Positions 55,572-64,000 of a stretch of DNA of 64,000 nucleotides are shown here, piece by piece. Source of the stretch: Ginsengibacter hankyongi. GTDB taxonomy: Bacteria; Bacteroidota; Bacteroidia; Chitinophagales; Chitinophagaceae. Position numbers and translations under genes: made by a program. The notes under the pieces are model-generated. The model searched no databases. It worked only from the letters and a program-made list of their open reading frames with translations, and was not told the origin of the DNA. Within the stretch, counting starts at the first letter, position 1, and each line of letters starts with the position of its first letter. The stretch lies in assembly GCF_008710285.1 (NCBI RefSeq), contig NZ_VYQF01000004.1, positions 62,001 through 126,000 of the forward strand. Reading direction: 5' to 3'.

Positions 55572-56293
55572 TTGTTTTGCTGAAATTATTTATAGCTCAT
55601 CTAACCGGCGATTTTTTGTTGCAGCCTGAAAAATGGGTTAGAGCAAAAGAAGAAAAAAAGTTGGGCGCATGGCAATTGTACTGCCACTCGTTGTTGCATG
55701 GCGTATTGGTTTTATTGCTCATGTGGGATACCAGCTTTTGGATGTGGGCATTGCTCATCGCGTTTGTTCATTTGGTAATTGATTCATTTAAATTACTGGT
55801 TCAAAAAAATAATACAAAGCGGGCACTTTTTTTTATAGATCAGCTACTTCATTTTATTTCCATTTATGCAATATGGTTATTGTATGAAGGGAAATACTTT
55901 TCATTTTCATTTTTGAAAAATGCCAATTTATTGTTGTTGATCGTGCTGATAATTTTTCTAACCAGGCCTGTATCATTTGCCGTAAAAATATTTATTTCAA
56001 AGTGGACGCCGGATACTGAAGCGGGTGATGATGTAGTATCGCTGCAAAGTGCGGGAATGAATATTGGCATTTTAGAAAGATTGCTGGTATTTGTATTTAT
56101 GATTAACAACGAGTGGCAGGCCGTGGGGTTTCTTCTTGCCGCAAAATCAGTTTTCAGGTTTGGAAATTTGCAGGAAGCGAAAGACCGGAAACTTACAGAA
56201 TATATTTTAATAGGAACCTTGCTAAGCTTTGGTATTGCTGTTCTTACAGGAATGGGATACCAATACGTGATCGCCCTAAAGCTGGGTTATTGA
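55568..56293 (+). CDS. DUF3307 membrane protein, partner of SatD
   Basis: The 241-residue protein has about seven hydrophobic segments and the family N-terminus LLKLFIAHLTGDFLLQPEKW, then HSLLHGVLVLLLMW and AFVHLVIDSFKLLVQKNN. Conserved His/Asp residues near membrane faces (HLTGDF, CHSLLHG, HLVIDS) hint at metal or small-molecule chemistry, but no activity is known. Its start overlaps the satD stop (ATGA), and two more copies of the palindrome follow its stop codon. Confidence 0.82.
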   Translation: MIVLLKLFIAHLTGDFLLQPEKWVRAKEEKKLGAWQLYCHSLLHGVLVLLLMWDTSFWMWALLIAFVHLVIDSFKLLVQKNNTKRALFFIDQLLHFISIYAIWLLYEGKYFSFSFLKNANLLLLIVLIIFLTRPVSFAVKIFISKWTPDTEAGDDVVSLQSAGMNIGILERLLVFVFMINNEWQAVGFLLAAKSVFRFGNLQEAKDRKLTEYILIGTLLSFGIAVLTGMGYQYVIALKLGY

Positions 56294-56312
56294 ATTTTTC
56301 CTGGTAATTAAT

Positions 56313-56358
56313 ATCACGTAAAAGCGTGATAAATTGAATTATCACGTAAATGCATGAT
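56313..56358. repeat. Two phased ATCACG-type palindromes downstream of DUF3307
   Basis: Copies lie at 56313-56330 (ATCACGTAAAAGCGTGAT) and 56341-56358 (ATCACGTAAATGCATGAT), again with starts 28 bases apart. They lie between convergent genes, so a promoter role is less obvious here. A role as flanking repeats or RNA hairpins is possible. Confidence 0.75.
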
Positions 56359-56381
56359 AATTAATTCGCCTCTAAAATTAA

Positions 56382-56834
56382 TTATATTTTCACTTTTATT
56401 ACCATCTTCTTAATAGCCCCATCGCCAATCATTGGAGCATGCACATCGCCTGGGAAAAAGATGGCAAATTGATTATTGGTTAATTGAAAGAACATATCGG
56501 GTGCATCATTAAAAAACAGCACATCCTTTTCAGGATTATATTCTCCTTTCTGCTGAAGGCAGTTCTTTCTTGGCTTCCAGCCTATTTTCTCTGTTCCATT
56601 TATGCAAAGCTGTATGTCAATGTGCTTATCATGGCATTCAAATTTTGCTACAGATTCTTCTATTGTCATTCCTGGTTTGTCAGAAACGATGGCTTTCAAG
56701 AGGTCGGTATCAATTTCATACCTGCCAGGTTCAATTGTATCCAGCTTTTGCGAGTTAACATATTCAAACGCTTTTTTAAATTGGGGATGAACACAAAAAT
56801 ACTTTTCTGCATTTGATAATGTATCTATAATCAT
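56382..56834 (-). CDS. YhcH/YjgK/YiaL family (DUF386) protein
   Basis: The 150-residue cupin-like protein has family motifs: GRYEIDTDLLKAIVSD, ECHDKHIDIQLCINGTEKIG, and NQFAIFFPGDVHAPMIGDG with likely metal-binding His residues. Members are associated with sialic acid and sugar-acid catabolism; an anomerase or isomerase role is proposed for some. Here it follows the hexuronate-type transporter gene on the same strand by 76 bases. Confidence 0.9.
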   Translation of the reverse strand: MIIDTLSNAEKYFCVHPQFKKAFEYVNSQKLDTIEPGRYEIDTDLLKAIVSDKPGMTIEESVAKFECHDKHIDIQLCINGTEKIGWKPRKNCLQQKGEYNPEKDVLFFNDAPDMFFQLTNNQFAIFFPGDVHAPMIGDGAIKKMVIKVKI

Positions 56835-56910
56835 ATTCTGTTTTTATAAATGAAGTTATTCGGTTTTTATTATTTTAAATAAACTAACTGTATAGCATAC
56901 CTGTAATTTT

Positions 56911-58221
56911 TTACAAGGCTGTTGCAGGTGAAATTACAGTTTTATCAGGCACATCGATTCCCGGTTCTTTTAAAATTTGCCGGTTGTCTTTTACTGCGAT
57001 CATAGTTATAATTGCTGACAGTAAAAGTGCTACTGACATAAAGATATAAGAAGCGTCAAAATTGGTAGTTGCTCCATTTAAGTAACCTACAATATATGCG
57101 CCGATAAAAGATCCCAGGGCTCCAAGACTATTAATTAATGCAATAGCACCGCCTGAAACATTTTGGGGTAAAATTTCTGTGATGATTGCAAAGAATGGCC
57201 CGTAAGGCGCATACATAGCGCCGCCCGCAATTACAAGCAATACAAATGATAACCAAAAATTACTGGTTCCCACCAGGTAAGAGCTATAAAACGCAACGGA
57301 GCCGATCAATAAAAAAGGCCAAACAAAAGCTTTTCTGTTTAATGTTTTATCAGAGAAATAGGAAACCGTAAGCATGGCTATAATTGCAAGCAAATATGGA
57401 ACAGAAGATAGCCAGCCCGTTTTAATGATATTCATATCGGGGGCCGAATTTAAGATTGATGGCAGCCACATTACAAAGCCATATACACCAATACTCCATA
57501 AAGCATATTGCAGGCAAAGAAGAATTACTACTTTAGATTTAAATGCTTGCGCATAATTCTTTACCGGCTTTATAATTTGTTGTTCTTCGTGAAGTTTTTG
57601 TTCAAGATTTATTTTCTCAGTATCAGTTAGCCATTTTGCATTTTTTGGCTTGTCTTCAACAAGATACCACCAAAAGAAAGCCCAGACGATGGCGGGCAAA
57701 CCTTCAAAAATAAACATATAACGCCACCCAACCGATTTCACCAGGTAGCCTGATAGGATAGACATCCAGAGAATAGTTGCAGGGTTGCCAAGAATTAAAA
57801 ATGTGTTTGCCCTTGATCGTTCAGATTTTGTAAACCACCTGCTTAAAAAAATAAGCATCGAGGGCATAACAGCGCTTTCTACGACACCCAACATAAAACG
57901 AATTGCAATTAAAATATTTATATTGCTTATCATACCTGTTGCCATAGCAAGAAATCCCCATAAAATAAGCGACCAGAAAATTAATTTTTTCGCACTTTTA
58001 TTAGAAGCATACAACGCTCCTGGGATTTGAAAGAAAAAATATCCCAGAAAAAAAAGTGATCCCAGCAAAGAAGACATTGATGCTGTAATATTCAAATCCT
58101 TTGCCATCCCCCCGGCAGCGGCAAAGCCAAAATTGGCCCGGTCAAGATATGCAAGGCTATAGGTTATAAAAGCAATCGGGATAAGGCGATACCAGCGTTG
58201 TTTAGCAATCGTTTGATTCAT
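56911..58221 (-). CDS. MFS hexuronate transporter (ACS family, ExuT-like)
   Basis: The 436-residue protein has twelve hydrophobic segments and the anion:cation symporter signature AYLDRANFGFAAAGGMAKDL. RFMLGVVESAVMPSMLIFLS lies in the following helices. ACS members such as ExuT move galacturonate and glucuronate with protons. Its place beside uronate genes supports that substrate. The 257 bases upstream hold no gene. Confidence 0.88.
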   Translation of the reverse strand: MNQTIAKQRWYRLIPIAFITYSLAYLDRANFGFAAAGGMAKDLNITASMSSLLGSLFFLGYFFFQIPGALYASNKSAKKLIFWSLILWGFLAMATGMISNINILIAIRFMLGVVESAVMPSMLIFLSRWFTKSERSRANTFLILGNPATILWMSILSGYLVKSVGWRYMFIFEGLPAIVWAFFWWYLVEDKPKNAKWLTDTEKINLEQKLHEEQQIIKPVKNYAQAFKSKVVILLCLQYALWSIGVYGFVMWLPSILNSAPDMNIIKTGWLSSVPYLLAIIAMLTVSYFSDKTLNRKAFVWPFLLIGSVAFYSSYLVGTSNFWLSFVLLVIAGGAMYAPYGPFFAIITEILPQNVSGGAIALINSLGALGSFIGAYIVGYLNGATTNFDASYIFMSVALLLSAIITMIAVKDNRQILKEPGIDVPDKTVISPATAL

Positions 58222-58478
58222 GATTATTCAATTTAATTTTCGATCCATTTATTAAATACCTTTTTATAATTATATACAAATCAATTCTCATTATTTTGTA
58301 CTCTCACCTTAATAACTATTTTCTTTATTGTATTATAACCGTCAAGCTTAAACGCATGACGATGAATTTCCTTCGGAGAAAAAATAAAGAAGCTTTGCAA
58401 ATTTTTCAAGTTAGAATTTTTTCGGTTAAGCAATGTTGAATTTTATATAACCATTTATTCAATTTATTAAAACTTATT

Positions 58479-60668
58479 TCATTTCAATGTAAACGCAATA
58501 TAGTTGCCGCCCGCCTTTCCGCCTCTTGCACCACCTGCTGCTATTACAATATATTGTTTACCGCCAACTTCATAAGTTATGGGAGTTGCAAATCCTCCGG
58601 CAGGTAATTGATATTCCCAAACAATCTTTCCTGTTTTCCGATCAAAGGCCCGGAACTTCTCATCGGGTGTTGCAGCTATAAACACAAGCCCTCCTGCTGT
58701 TGCCAAAGGACCGCCATAATTTTCAGTTCCTGTAACTGGAATTCCTTTCTTTGTTAACTCAGGATATTCACCCAAAGGTACTTTCCATAAATAGTTTCCT
58801 GTATTTAAATCGATCGCATTGAGTGTGCCCCAGGGTGGTTTAATTGCGGGATAACCATTTTGATCCGTTAATTTTTTCCAAACCTTATTTACATAAGCAG
58901 GCTTAAATCCAAACTCTTTACTTTTCACGTCAGGTATATTTATTGTACTATGCTCACTAAAAACGGGTGATTTAATATTTGAAGGCATATTCAACAAATA
59001 TTGTACGATGGCAGTTCGTTCTTCGTCTGATAAACGTTGAAATGATGGCATTCTCCCGCCTCCTGCTTTTATAATCTTTTGAATTTCGTTTATTGTGCGT
59101 TTCTTTCCAATATTGACTAAGTTAGGAAATTCTGTGCCACTGCCTTTTTTATCCTTTCCATGGCAGGCAGCACAATTCATTAAGTAAAGAATATTACCGC
59201 TTGAGAGCGAAACAAATTCTTTATTTCTTGTCGCAGTATCTATCAATTGTGTTATCCAGGGGTCATCGTTTGAATTTTGATACAATACGCCATCAGCGCT
59301 TATCGCATTGCCGCCCCATTCGGCGCCACCGCTATAACCGAATAGTAAAGTTCCAGTAGTATTTTGAGGAGTAAATTTATTGTCAGTTCTATATTTTTTA
59401 TATTCTTCTAAAACATAGGCATGCGATTCAGATGAAAGATTGGTAATATCTGCTTCAGTGAATATTTGGTGAGAAAAGGGCAGGGGCTTTAGTGGGTACT
59501 TTTGTGTTGGCCATGGATGTTCACCGGGAAGCCCACCGGTTGGTACGGGTCTTTCTTCAACAGGAAATATTGATGTGCCGCTATCGCGATCTAATATATA
59601 AATAACACCATCTTTAGTTGATTGAACTACCACATCCTCTTTCTTCCCATTGTGTGTTACTGTTGTAAGATTAGGGGGACAAGGAATGTCACGATCCCAA
59701 AGGTCATGGTGAATTGTTTGATAATACCATTTCATTTTACCGGTTGCCGCATCGAGGGCCATAATGCAATCTGAAAAAAGATTGGTTCCTTCACGATTAC
59801 CTCCATAAAAATCCGACGAGGGAGAGCCTGTTCCAAAATATACAACTTCTCTTTTTTCATCGAGCGTTAAGCCACTCCAATTGTTGGCTGCACCAATATT
59901 TTTCCATGCATCTTTCGGCCAGGTGTCATGACCAAATTCGCCGGGACGTGGAACAGTGTGAAAAACCCATCTTAATTTTCCTGTTAAAATATCGAAAGCT
60001 CTGACATTCCCAGGCGCAGCATCTCCTGATTCGGGCACTGCCGAACCAATGATTAAAAAATTTTTATAAACAATTCCCGGTGTGTTGGCCGTTACTGAAA
60101 GTTGGCTTACATCATGGTCAGAGTCGGGAGCAAGGCCTTCATGAAGATCAACAACACCATTTTGTCCGAAACCTTTAACCAGTTTTCCGTCATTTGCGTT
60201 CACGCAAAAAAGATTTGATCCTGCACTATACAAAATGCGTTTATCCTCGCCGTTAGTCCAATAAGCAACACCCCTGTTTACATTAATTACATTGTATCTT
60301 TTTCCATCTTTCGAAGGTTCAAATTTCCATAATTGTTTTCCGGTGCCTGCATCGAGTGCAAACAAGTTAAGGTCTGCGGTAGTTCCATATAAAATTCCAT
60401 TAACAACTATTGGCTGACATTGTATCTGTTTCGGCCTGGGAGGTTTTGAATCGTTTGGGTCCGGAACTTCAGCTGCATTGTACATCCAGGCTATTTTTAA
60501 ATTATTTACATTGCCCGCATTTATTTGGTCCAAAGATGAATACCGGTTTCCTGCTTTGTTTCCGCCGTAAACAGGATAGTCTATTCCAACTTGCATGGAA
60601 GTTTCCTTGTGTTTACAACTGATCATCAACAAAAACACCAGAATAAAAAGCAGGAATGTTTTCTTCAC
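58479..60668 (-). CDS. PQQ-dependent dehydrogenase with inserted haem c domain (lipoprotein)
   Basis: The 729-residue protein starts with an SPII signal (LLFILVFLLMISCKHKE). The first part is an eight-bladed quinoprotein propeller (NRYSSLDQINAGNVNNLKIA, LDAGTGKQLWKFEP, FGTGSPSSDFYGG, DRDSGTSIFPVEERPVPTGG). A c-type cytochrome motif CAACHGKDKKGSG (about C498-H502) with a later Met (GGGRMPSFQRLSDEE) is followed by the propeller end (DRKTGKIVWEYQLPAGG). It oxidises a sugar or alcohol at the periplasmic face and passes electrons to the respiratory chain. Confidence 0.92.
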   Translation of the reverse strand: MKKTFLLFILVFLLMISCKHKETSMQVGIDYPVYGGNKAGNRYSSLDQINAGNVNNLKIAWMYNAAEVPDPNDSKPPRPKQIQCQPIVVNGILYGTTADLNLFALDAGTGKQLWKFEPSKDGKRYNVINVNRGVAYWTNGEDKRILYSAGSNLFCVNANDGKLVKGFGQNGVVDLHEGLAPDSDHDVSQLSVTANTPGIVYKNFLIIGSAVPESGDAAPGNVRAFDILTGKLRWVFHTVPRPGEFGHDTWPKDAWKNIGAANNWSGLTLDEKREVVYFGTGSPSSDFYGGNREGTNLFSDCIMALDAATGKMKWYYQTIHHDLWDRDIPCPPNLTTVTHNGKKEDVVVQSTKDGVIYILDRDSGTSIFPVEERPVPTGGLPGEHPWPTQKYPLKPLPFSHQIFTEADITNLSSESHAYVLEEYKKYRTDNKFTPQNTTGTLLFGYSGGAEWGGNAISADGVLYQNSNDDPWITQLIDTATRNKEFVSLSSGNILYLMNCAACHGKDKKGSGTEFPNLVNIGKKRTINEIQKIIKAGGGRMPSFQRLSDEERTAIVQYLLNMPSNIKSPVFSEHSTINIPDVKSKEFGFKPAYVNKVWKKLTDQNGYPAIKPPWGTLNAIDLNTGNYLWKVPLGEYPELTKKGIPVTGTENYGGPLATAGGLVFIAATPDEKFRAFDRKTGKIVWEYQLPAGGFATPITYEVGGKQYIVIAAGGARGGKAGGNYIAFTLK

Positions 60669-60770
60669 TTTTTGATTACCTTATGTTTAATAAATAATAA
60701 CTGCCGATGATTTTCCATGCAGAAGTTTTCGGGGATTTATTAAATAATATTCTTTAAACAAAATATTCGT

Positions 60771-61712
60771 CTATTCGTTGTAGTTATGAGTCTTTAGATA
60801 ATCATTCAATTCTTTTCTCGTCATGGGTAGTTTACTGTCTGGATAATTGTTGATCCAGTTTATAAAATCTTTTTTTATTTCATCGGACCAGCGGCTATCA
60901 ATTTGCCCGGCGAGATATTTCTTTTCCTTCAAACGCTGAAAGCCAAACTGATCGCGTAAGGCCGTAACTTCTGATGATATTACTAATTCTGCTACAAGAT
61001 TAGCCGGTATGAAAATTGTGCCATACTGATTGGCGAGTACGACATCGCCTGGCAACACAATTGCACGCCCAACGCGGATGGGCGCATTAATGGAAGTGAG
61101 CATTTCCTGTTGAAGATAAGAAGGATCATCTCCTCTTATCCACCCGTTAAATCCTTTAATTTCTTTTAACCCGCCAAGGTCTCTAACGGAGGCATCGAAA
61201 ATAACGCCGTTTTGTGAATTGGCATAGATTGCATTTCCAAGATTAGACCCTATCAATGTTCCATCAATAATTCTCCCATAACCATCCGCAACATATACAT
61301 CACCTGGTTGCAAAATATTAATTGGCCATGAATTGGTTCCTCCTGAAGAATCACGGCCTTCGGATATTCCCTGTTGTTTTATAAGCTTTGCAAAGTCGGG
61401 TCTCAATGGCATATATTGTGCGGTTATTACGCGACCCGTCATCACACTATCGGGATTAATAATTTTCCAGTTTCCTTCATATTGGTTTTGATAACCCTGG
61501 CCACGAAGATAACCCCATGCTTCTTCCATGGCAACATTTTTTAATCGTTTCAAAATAGCATCTGAAACTTTAGGCCGGCCATCTGCAAAACGTTCGCCTT
61601 TCCAATCTGCCGTGAGTGATTTAATATACTCTGGTGAAGAACCCACACGTTGGGCAATGGCGTAACATAAGGTAAACACAAATGCTGTGAGTAATATTAA
61701 TTTTTTATTCAT
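60771..61712 (-). CDS. RraA-family protein with signal peptide
   Basis: The 313-residue protein has an export signal (MNKKLILLTAFVFTLCYAIA) and an RraA/HMG-aldolase-like core: YVADGYGRIIDGTLIGSNLG, then FDASVRDLGGL with the conserved RD, and VLANQYGTIFIPANLVAEL. Cytosolic members are aldolases or decarboxylases of keto acids, or RNase E inhibitors. An exported copy beside a PQQ dehydrogenase and a Tat-leader dehydratase suggests work on sugar acids outside the inner membrane. The reaction is not proven. Confidence 0.88.
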   Translation of the reverse strand: MNKKLILLTAFVFTLCYAIAQRVGSSPEYIKSLTADWKGERFADGRPKVSDAILKRLKNVAMEEAWGYLRGQGYQNQYEGNWKIINPDSVMTGRVITAQYMPLRPDFAKLIKQQGISEGRDSSGGTNSWPINILQPGDVYVADGYGRIIDGTLIGSNLGNAIYANSQNGVIFDASVRDLGGLKEIKGFNGWIRGDDPSYLQQEMLTSINAPIRVGRAIVLPGDVVLANQYGTIFIPANLVAELVISSEVTALRDQFGFQRLKEKKYLAGQIDSRWSDEIKKDFINWINNYPDSKLPMTRKELNDYLKTHNYNE

Positions 61713-61769
61713 GATTATTGTTGTTTTTATCCAATAGTTATATTGCCTTTGTCAATCTCTATTAAGCAG

Positions 61770-62948
61770 CTATGCTGGCTTAGCAGTTAAAGTTGTTCCT
61801 CTTGCTGCATCAATAAGTCCTCGTATGTAACCTATAGCAAATAAAGTTCCTATTGTACTGTATCCCGGAAAACTATTACTATCGCCGGCCATCGTAGGCA
61901 CATGATCCGGTCGTATCGGGCCCTTGAAACCATTATCATACAATATGTGCATCAACCTCGCCATATCCATTTGCCCGTTATCTATAAAGGTTTCATGAAA
62001 GTGTTGTTTATAACCAACTACGTTTCTAAAATGAACGAACGTAATCACATTTTTTTTGCAAAAATATTCTATAGCAACAGGCAAGTCTTCCTGCTTACCT
62101 TCATCTCCCATTTCACCAAAAGTTCCATCCCATGTAATACCATTATTTGGACTTGGATAAATATCTATCATTCGTTTAAAGGCAGCAACAGATGTCATTA
62201 TCCGCGGAATCGCCCTGATTGCATCAACGGGAGGATCATCAGGATGCATGGACAACTTTATTCCATATTTTTCTGCCTCGGGAACAACTGCCTTCAAAAA
62301 ATATTCAAGATTTTTCCACATCAAACCATGCGTCAATGTTCCATATTCTGTTATTGGATCGCCTTCCATTTTATCAATATCAAAACCCATTACCAATGCG
62401 TCGCCACGGTCGGGCCTTGCTTTATCGCTACGGGCCCAGCTTATTAACGGCATCCAGTTGTAACACACGGTATCAATCCCCAATTGTGAAATATTTTTCA
62501 TAAACGTAACGAAGTTGGCAATCTCTTCATCTCTTCCCGGAAGGCCCAGTTTAGTTTTGGTATTAAGGGCAGGCGGCCCTTCTATCACAGTTAGTTTTAG
62601 TCCTTCTTTGTCCCATGATTCCTTTACAGCTTTTATTACATCAAATTCCCAACTGTTTGCATTGTCCATTCCAACCATTTTTGGGTTGATTCCTCCAACA
62701 GCACCTAATACACCCATTTGCTTTGCAAGTTCAATTCTTCGTGGTTCCTTGCCTGCAAAATAAGCAAGGCACAATTTCATTCCTGCATCTTTAATATAAT
62801 TTATTTCGGGGTTTTGGTCTTTTAAAGAGTTCCTGTTATTTTCATTTCGTTTATGCCTATCCGTTGCGAATGCGCCCATTGTCCCAAGTGATAAGGATGC
62901 AGCAACCGATGTACTTTTTATAATAAAATCGCGGCGATTGTCTTTCAT
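61770..62948 (-). CDS. Mannonate-dehydratase-like (UxuA-type) TIM-barrel protein with Tat leader
   Basis: The 392-residue protein begins MKDNRRDFIIKSTSVAASLS, a twin-arginine leader. The mature part has UxuA-type motifs: LSMHPDDPPVDAIRAIPRI, NNGITWDGTFGEMGDE, FVHFRNVVGY and RPDHVPTMAGD. UxuA dehydrates mannonate to 2-keto-3-deoxygluconate in the cytosol of known bacteria, so a Tat-exported form is unusual. The gene lies between the RraA-like gene and an enolase-superfamily gene on the same strand. Confidence 0.87.
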   Translation of the reverse strand: MKDNRRDFIIKSTSVAASLSLGTMGAFATDRHKRNENNRNSLKDQNPEINYIKDAGMKLCLAYFAGKEPRRIELAKQMGVLGAVGGINPKMVGMDNANSWEFDVIKAVKESWDKEGLKLTVIEGPPALNTKTKLGLPGRDEEIANFVTFMKNISQLGIDTVCYNWMPLISWARSDKARPDRGDALVMGFDIDKMEGDPITEYGTLTHGLMWKNLEYFLKAVVPEAEKYGIKLSMHPDDPPVDAIRAIPRIMTSVAAFKRMIDIYPSPNNGITWDGTFGEMGDEGKQEDLPVAIEYFCKKNVITFVHFRNVVGYKQHFHETFIDNGQMDMARLMHILYDNGFKGPIRPDHVPTMAGDSNSFPGYSTIGTLFAIGYIRGLIDAARGTTLTAKPA

Positions 62949-63123
62949 GATTATGAATTTTTTGGACTTGAAAAAAAGAACAGATATTGTTTAAAATATA
63001 AATGGAAAATACGCAAAAACGATTTTATTCCACGGCCGGTTTCATGTATTATTCTATCATTTTAAGATATTATTCTATCCTGCCCTGAGTGATTAAAATA
63101 TTGAACATCAATATTAAACTCTT

Positions 63124-64000
63124 TTAACTGAATACCCTGTCGTGTGAACGTATTTCATTCCATTCTGGTGTTGGGGCAAAAAAGCTTTTATCTTTTGCAT
63201 GCAAATGCTTTTTTACTTCTTCTTCATTTAATTCAATGCCCAGACCGGGCGCAGAAAACGGAACGTTAGCAAAGCCTTTTGTTATCAATTGCCTTCCATC
63301 TGTTGTCTTCACTAAACCTTCCCACCATGGCACATCAATATTATGATGTTCACAGGCAAGGAAGTTTTGGGTTGCTGCTGCACAGTGCACATCGGCCATA
63401 AACGAAACGGGTGTACCAGCCTGATGCATCGCCATGGCTACACCGTGTTCTTCAGCATAATCTCCAATTCTCTTCGTTTCTAATAAGCCTCCTGAAGTTG
63501 CGAGATCAGGATGAACGATATCAACCGCATGAATATCTATTAATGGTTTAAAGTTTTTCAGAAGGTAGATATCTTCGCCGGTAAGCAAAGGAGTTTCAAG
63601 TGCATCAGACATTGTTTTCCATTGATCAGTTAATTCCCACGATACAATATCTTCCATCCAAGCAAGCCTGTATTTTTCCAGTGCCTTGCCCAATCTTATA
63701 CCGTTATTCAAATCAAAGTGTCCATAATGATCTGTAGAAAGTGGTATATCATATCCCACCATATTGCGAACCTTCTCTACTATTTTAGTTAATTCATCAA
63801 GGCCTTTATCTGTTATTTGTATTTGAGTAAAAGGATGAAGTGTATTTGCATAAGACATATTATCGCCCTGCCATTGTTTAAGAGAGCCCTGGCTTTCCCA
63901 GAATTTTTGATTAACTAAAGTGCCTGGAATTTTTGTAAGCTCATCAATTGAAACATCCATTTTAAGCCATGTGTATCCCTGGTCTTCGGTGCGGTACTTA
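63124..64000 (-). CDS. Enolase-superfamily acid-sugar dehydratase, C-terminal part
   Basis: The frame stays open to the right edge; the reading continues upstream of the ATG at 63960 as KYRTEDQGYTWLK, so that ATG is internal and the N-terminus is missing. The barrel has metal and catalytic motifs of the mandelate-racemase/glucarate-dehydratase group: LSTDHYGHFDLNNGIRLGKA, AWMEDIVSWE, LLTGEDIYLL, DIVHPDLATSGGL and the His in MAMHQAGTPVSFM. The Asp-x-His at the first ligand resembles mannonate or galactonate dehydratases. Export cannot be judged from this fragment. Confidence 0.88.
   Translation of the reverse strand, partial: KYRTEDQGYTWLKMDVSIDELTKIPGTLVNQKFWESQGSLKQWQGDNMSYANTLHPFTQIQITDKGLDELTKIVEKVRNMVGYDIPLSTDHYGHFDLNNGIRLGKALEKYRLAWMEDIVSWELTDQWKTMSDALETPLLTGEDIYLLKNFKPLIDIHAVDIVHPDLATSGGLLETKRIGDYAEEHGVAMAMHQAGTPVSFMADVHCAAATQNFLACEHHNIDVPWWEGLVKTTDGRQLITKGFANVPFSAPGLGIELNEEEVKKHLHAKDKSFFAPTPEWNEIRSHDRVFS

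Noticed and set aside
54860-56358. CRISPR-like array from the 28-base-pitch repeats
   Set aside because: The gaps are only 10 AT-rich bases, the units are palindromic and there are no cas genes; an operator or flanking-repeat reading fits better.
58340-58361. CGTCA-N12-TGACG dyad upstream of the MFS gene
   Set aside because: Five-base arms with a long spacer can arise by chance and no second copy was seen.

Overview
The window is AT-rich chromosomal DNA from a Bacteroidota bacterium, most likely a soil or plant-associated member of the Chitinophagaceae. The evidence is a SusC/SusD pair, TAnnTTTG-type promoters, many SPII and Tat-like export signals, DUF1080 proteins and a large pectin locus. 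The genus is inference; no rRNA is present.

Region 1 (1-6120) is a nitrosative-stress and iron-sulfur-repair cluster. A GltD-like flavoprotein leaves the window on the minus strand. On the plus strand come DUF488, a hemerythrin, a DUF2249-ScdA/RIC di-iron repair protein, a lipoprotein, a DUF1858/DUF2249 protein, an NnrS/oxidase-I-like membrane protein, a SufT-like factor and an Rrf2 regulator. A 16-bp palindrome plus an extra half-site lies just upstream of the ric promoter and is a good candidate operator for the Rrf2 protein. A tRNA-Lys(CTT) follows on the minus strand.

Region 2 (6511-18619) holds a sugar-oxidation module (GMC oxidoreductase, Tat-type gluconate-dehydrogenase subunit 3, DUF1080 hydrolase). 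A strong bidirectional terminator separates it from a tetR-tolC-adaptor-RND efflux operon whose tetR is frameshifted in an A9 run. A FGGY kinase and an NAD(P)H-dependent FMN reductase follow.

Region 3 (18801-54846) is the main feature: a pectin utilisation locus. It contains GH89, a double DUF1080 protein, two GH28, PL10, three CE8, two rhamnogalacturonan acetylesterases, further esterases, GH43, GH105 with an extra C-terminal domain, SusC/SusD and a DUF5123-like surface lipoprotein, an acetate permease, a LacI regulator, KduD, and the cytosolic galacturonate enzymes UxaB, UxaA and UxaC. Esterases release methanol and acetate, lyases and hydrolases release galacturonate, and UxaC-UxaB-UxaA carry it to 2-keto-3-deoxygluconate; the kinase and aldolase for that product are not here. 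A decayed 3' fragment of kduI lies between kduD and susC. Three matching operator-like sites stand before a GH28 gene, between lacI and kduD, and before the GH105 gene.

Region 4 (54860-64000) starts with a satD-DUF3307 gene pair flanked on both sides by 18-bp ATCACG-N6-CGTGAT palindromes placed exactly 28 bp apart. A minus-strand run of sugar-acid genes follows: YhcH-like, hexuronate MFS transporter, PQQ-dependent dehydrogenase with haem c, RraA-like with signal peptide, a Tat-leader mannonate-dehydratase-like protein, and an enolase-superfamily dehydratase that leaves the window. Several of these carry export signals, which suggests a periplasmic sugar-acid route beside the cytosolic one.
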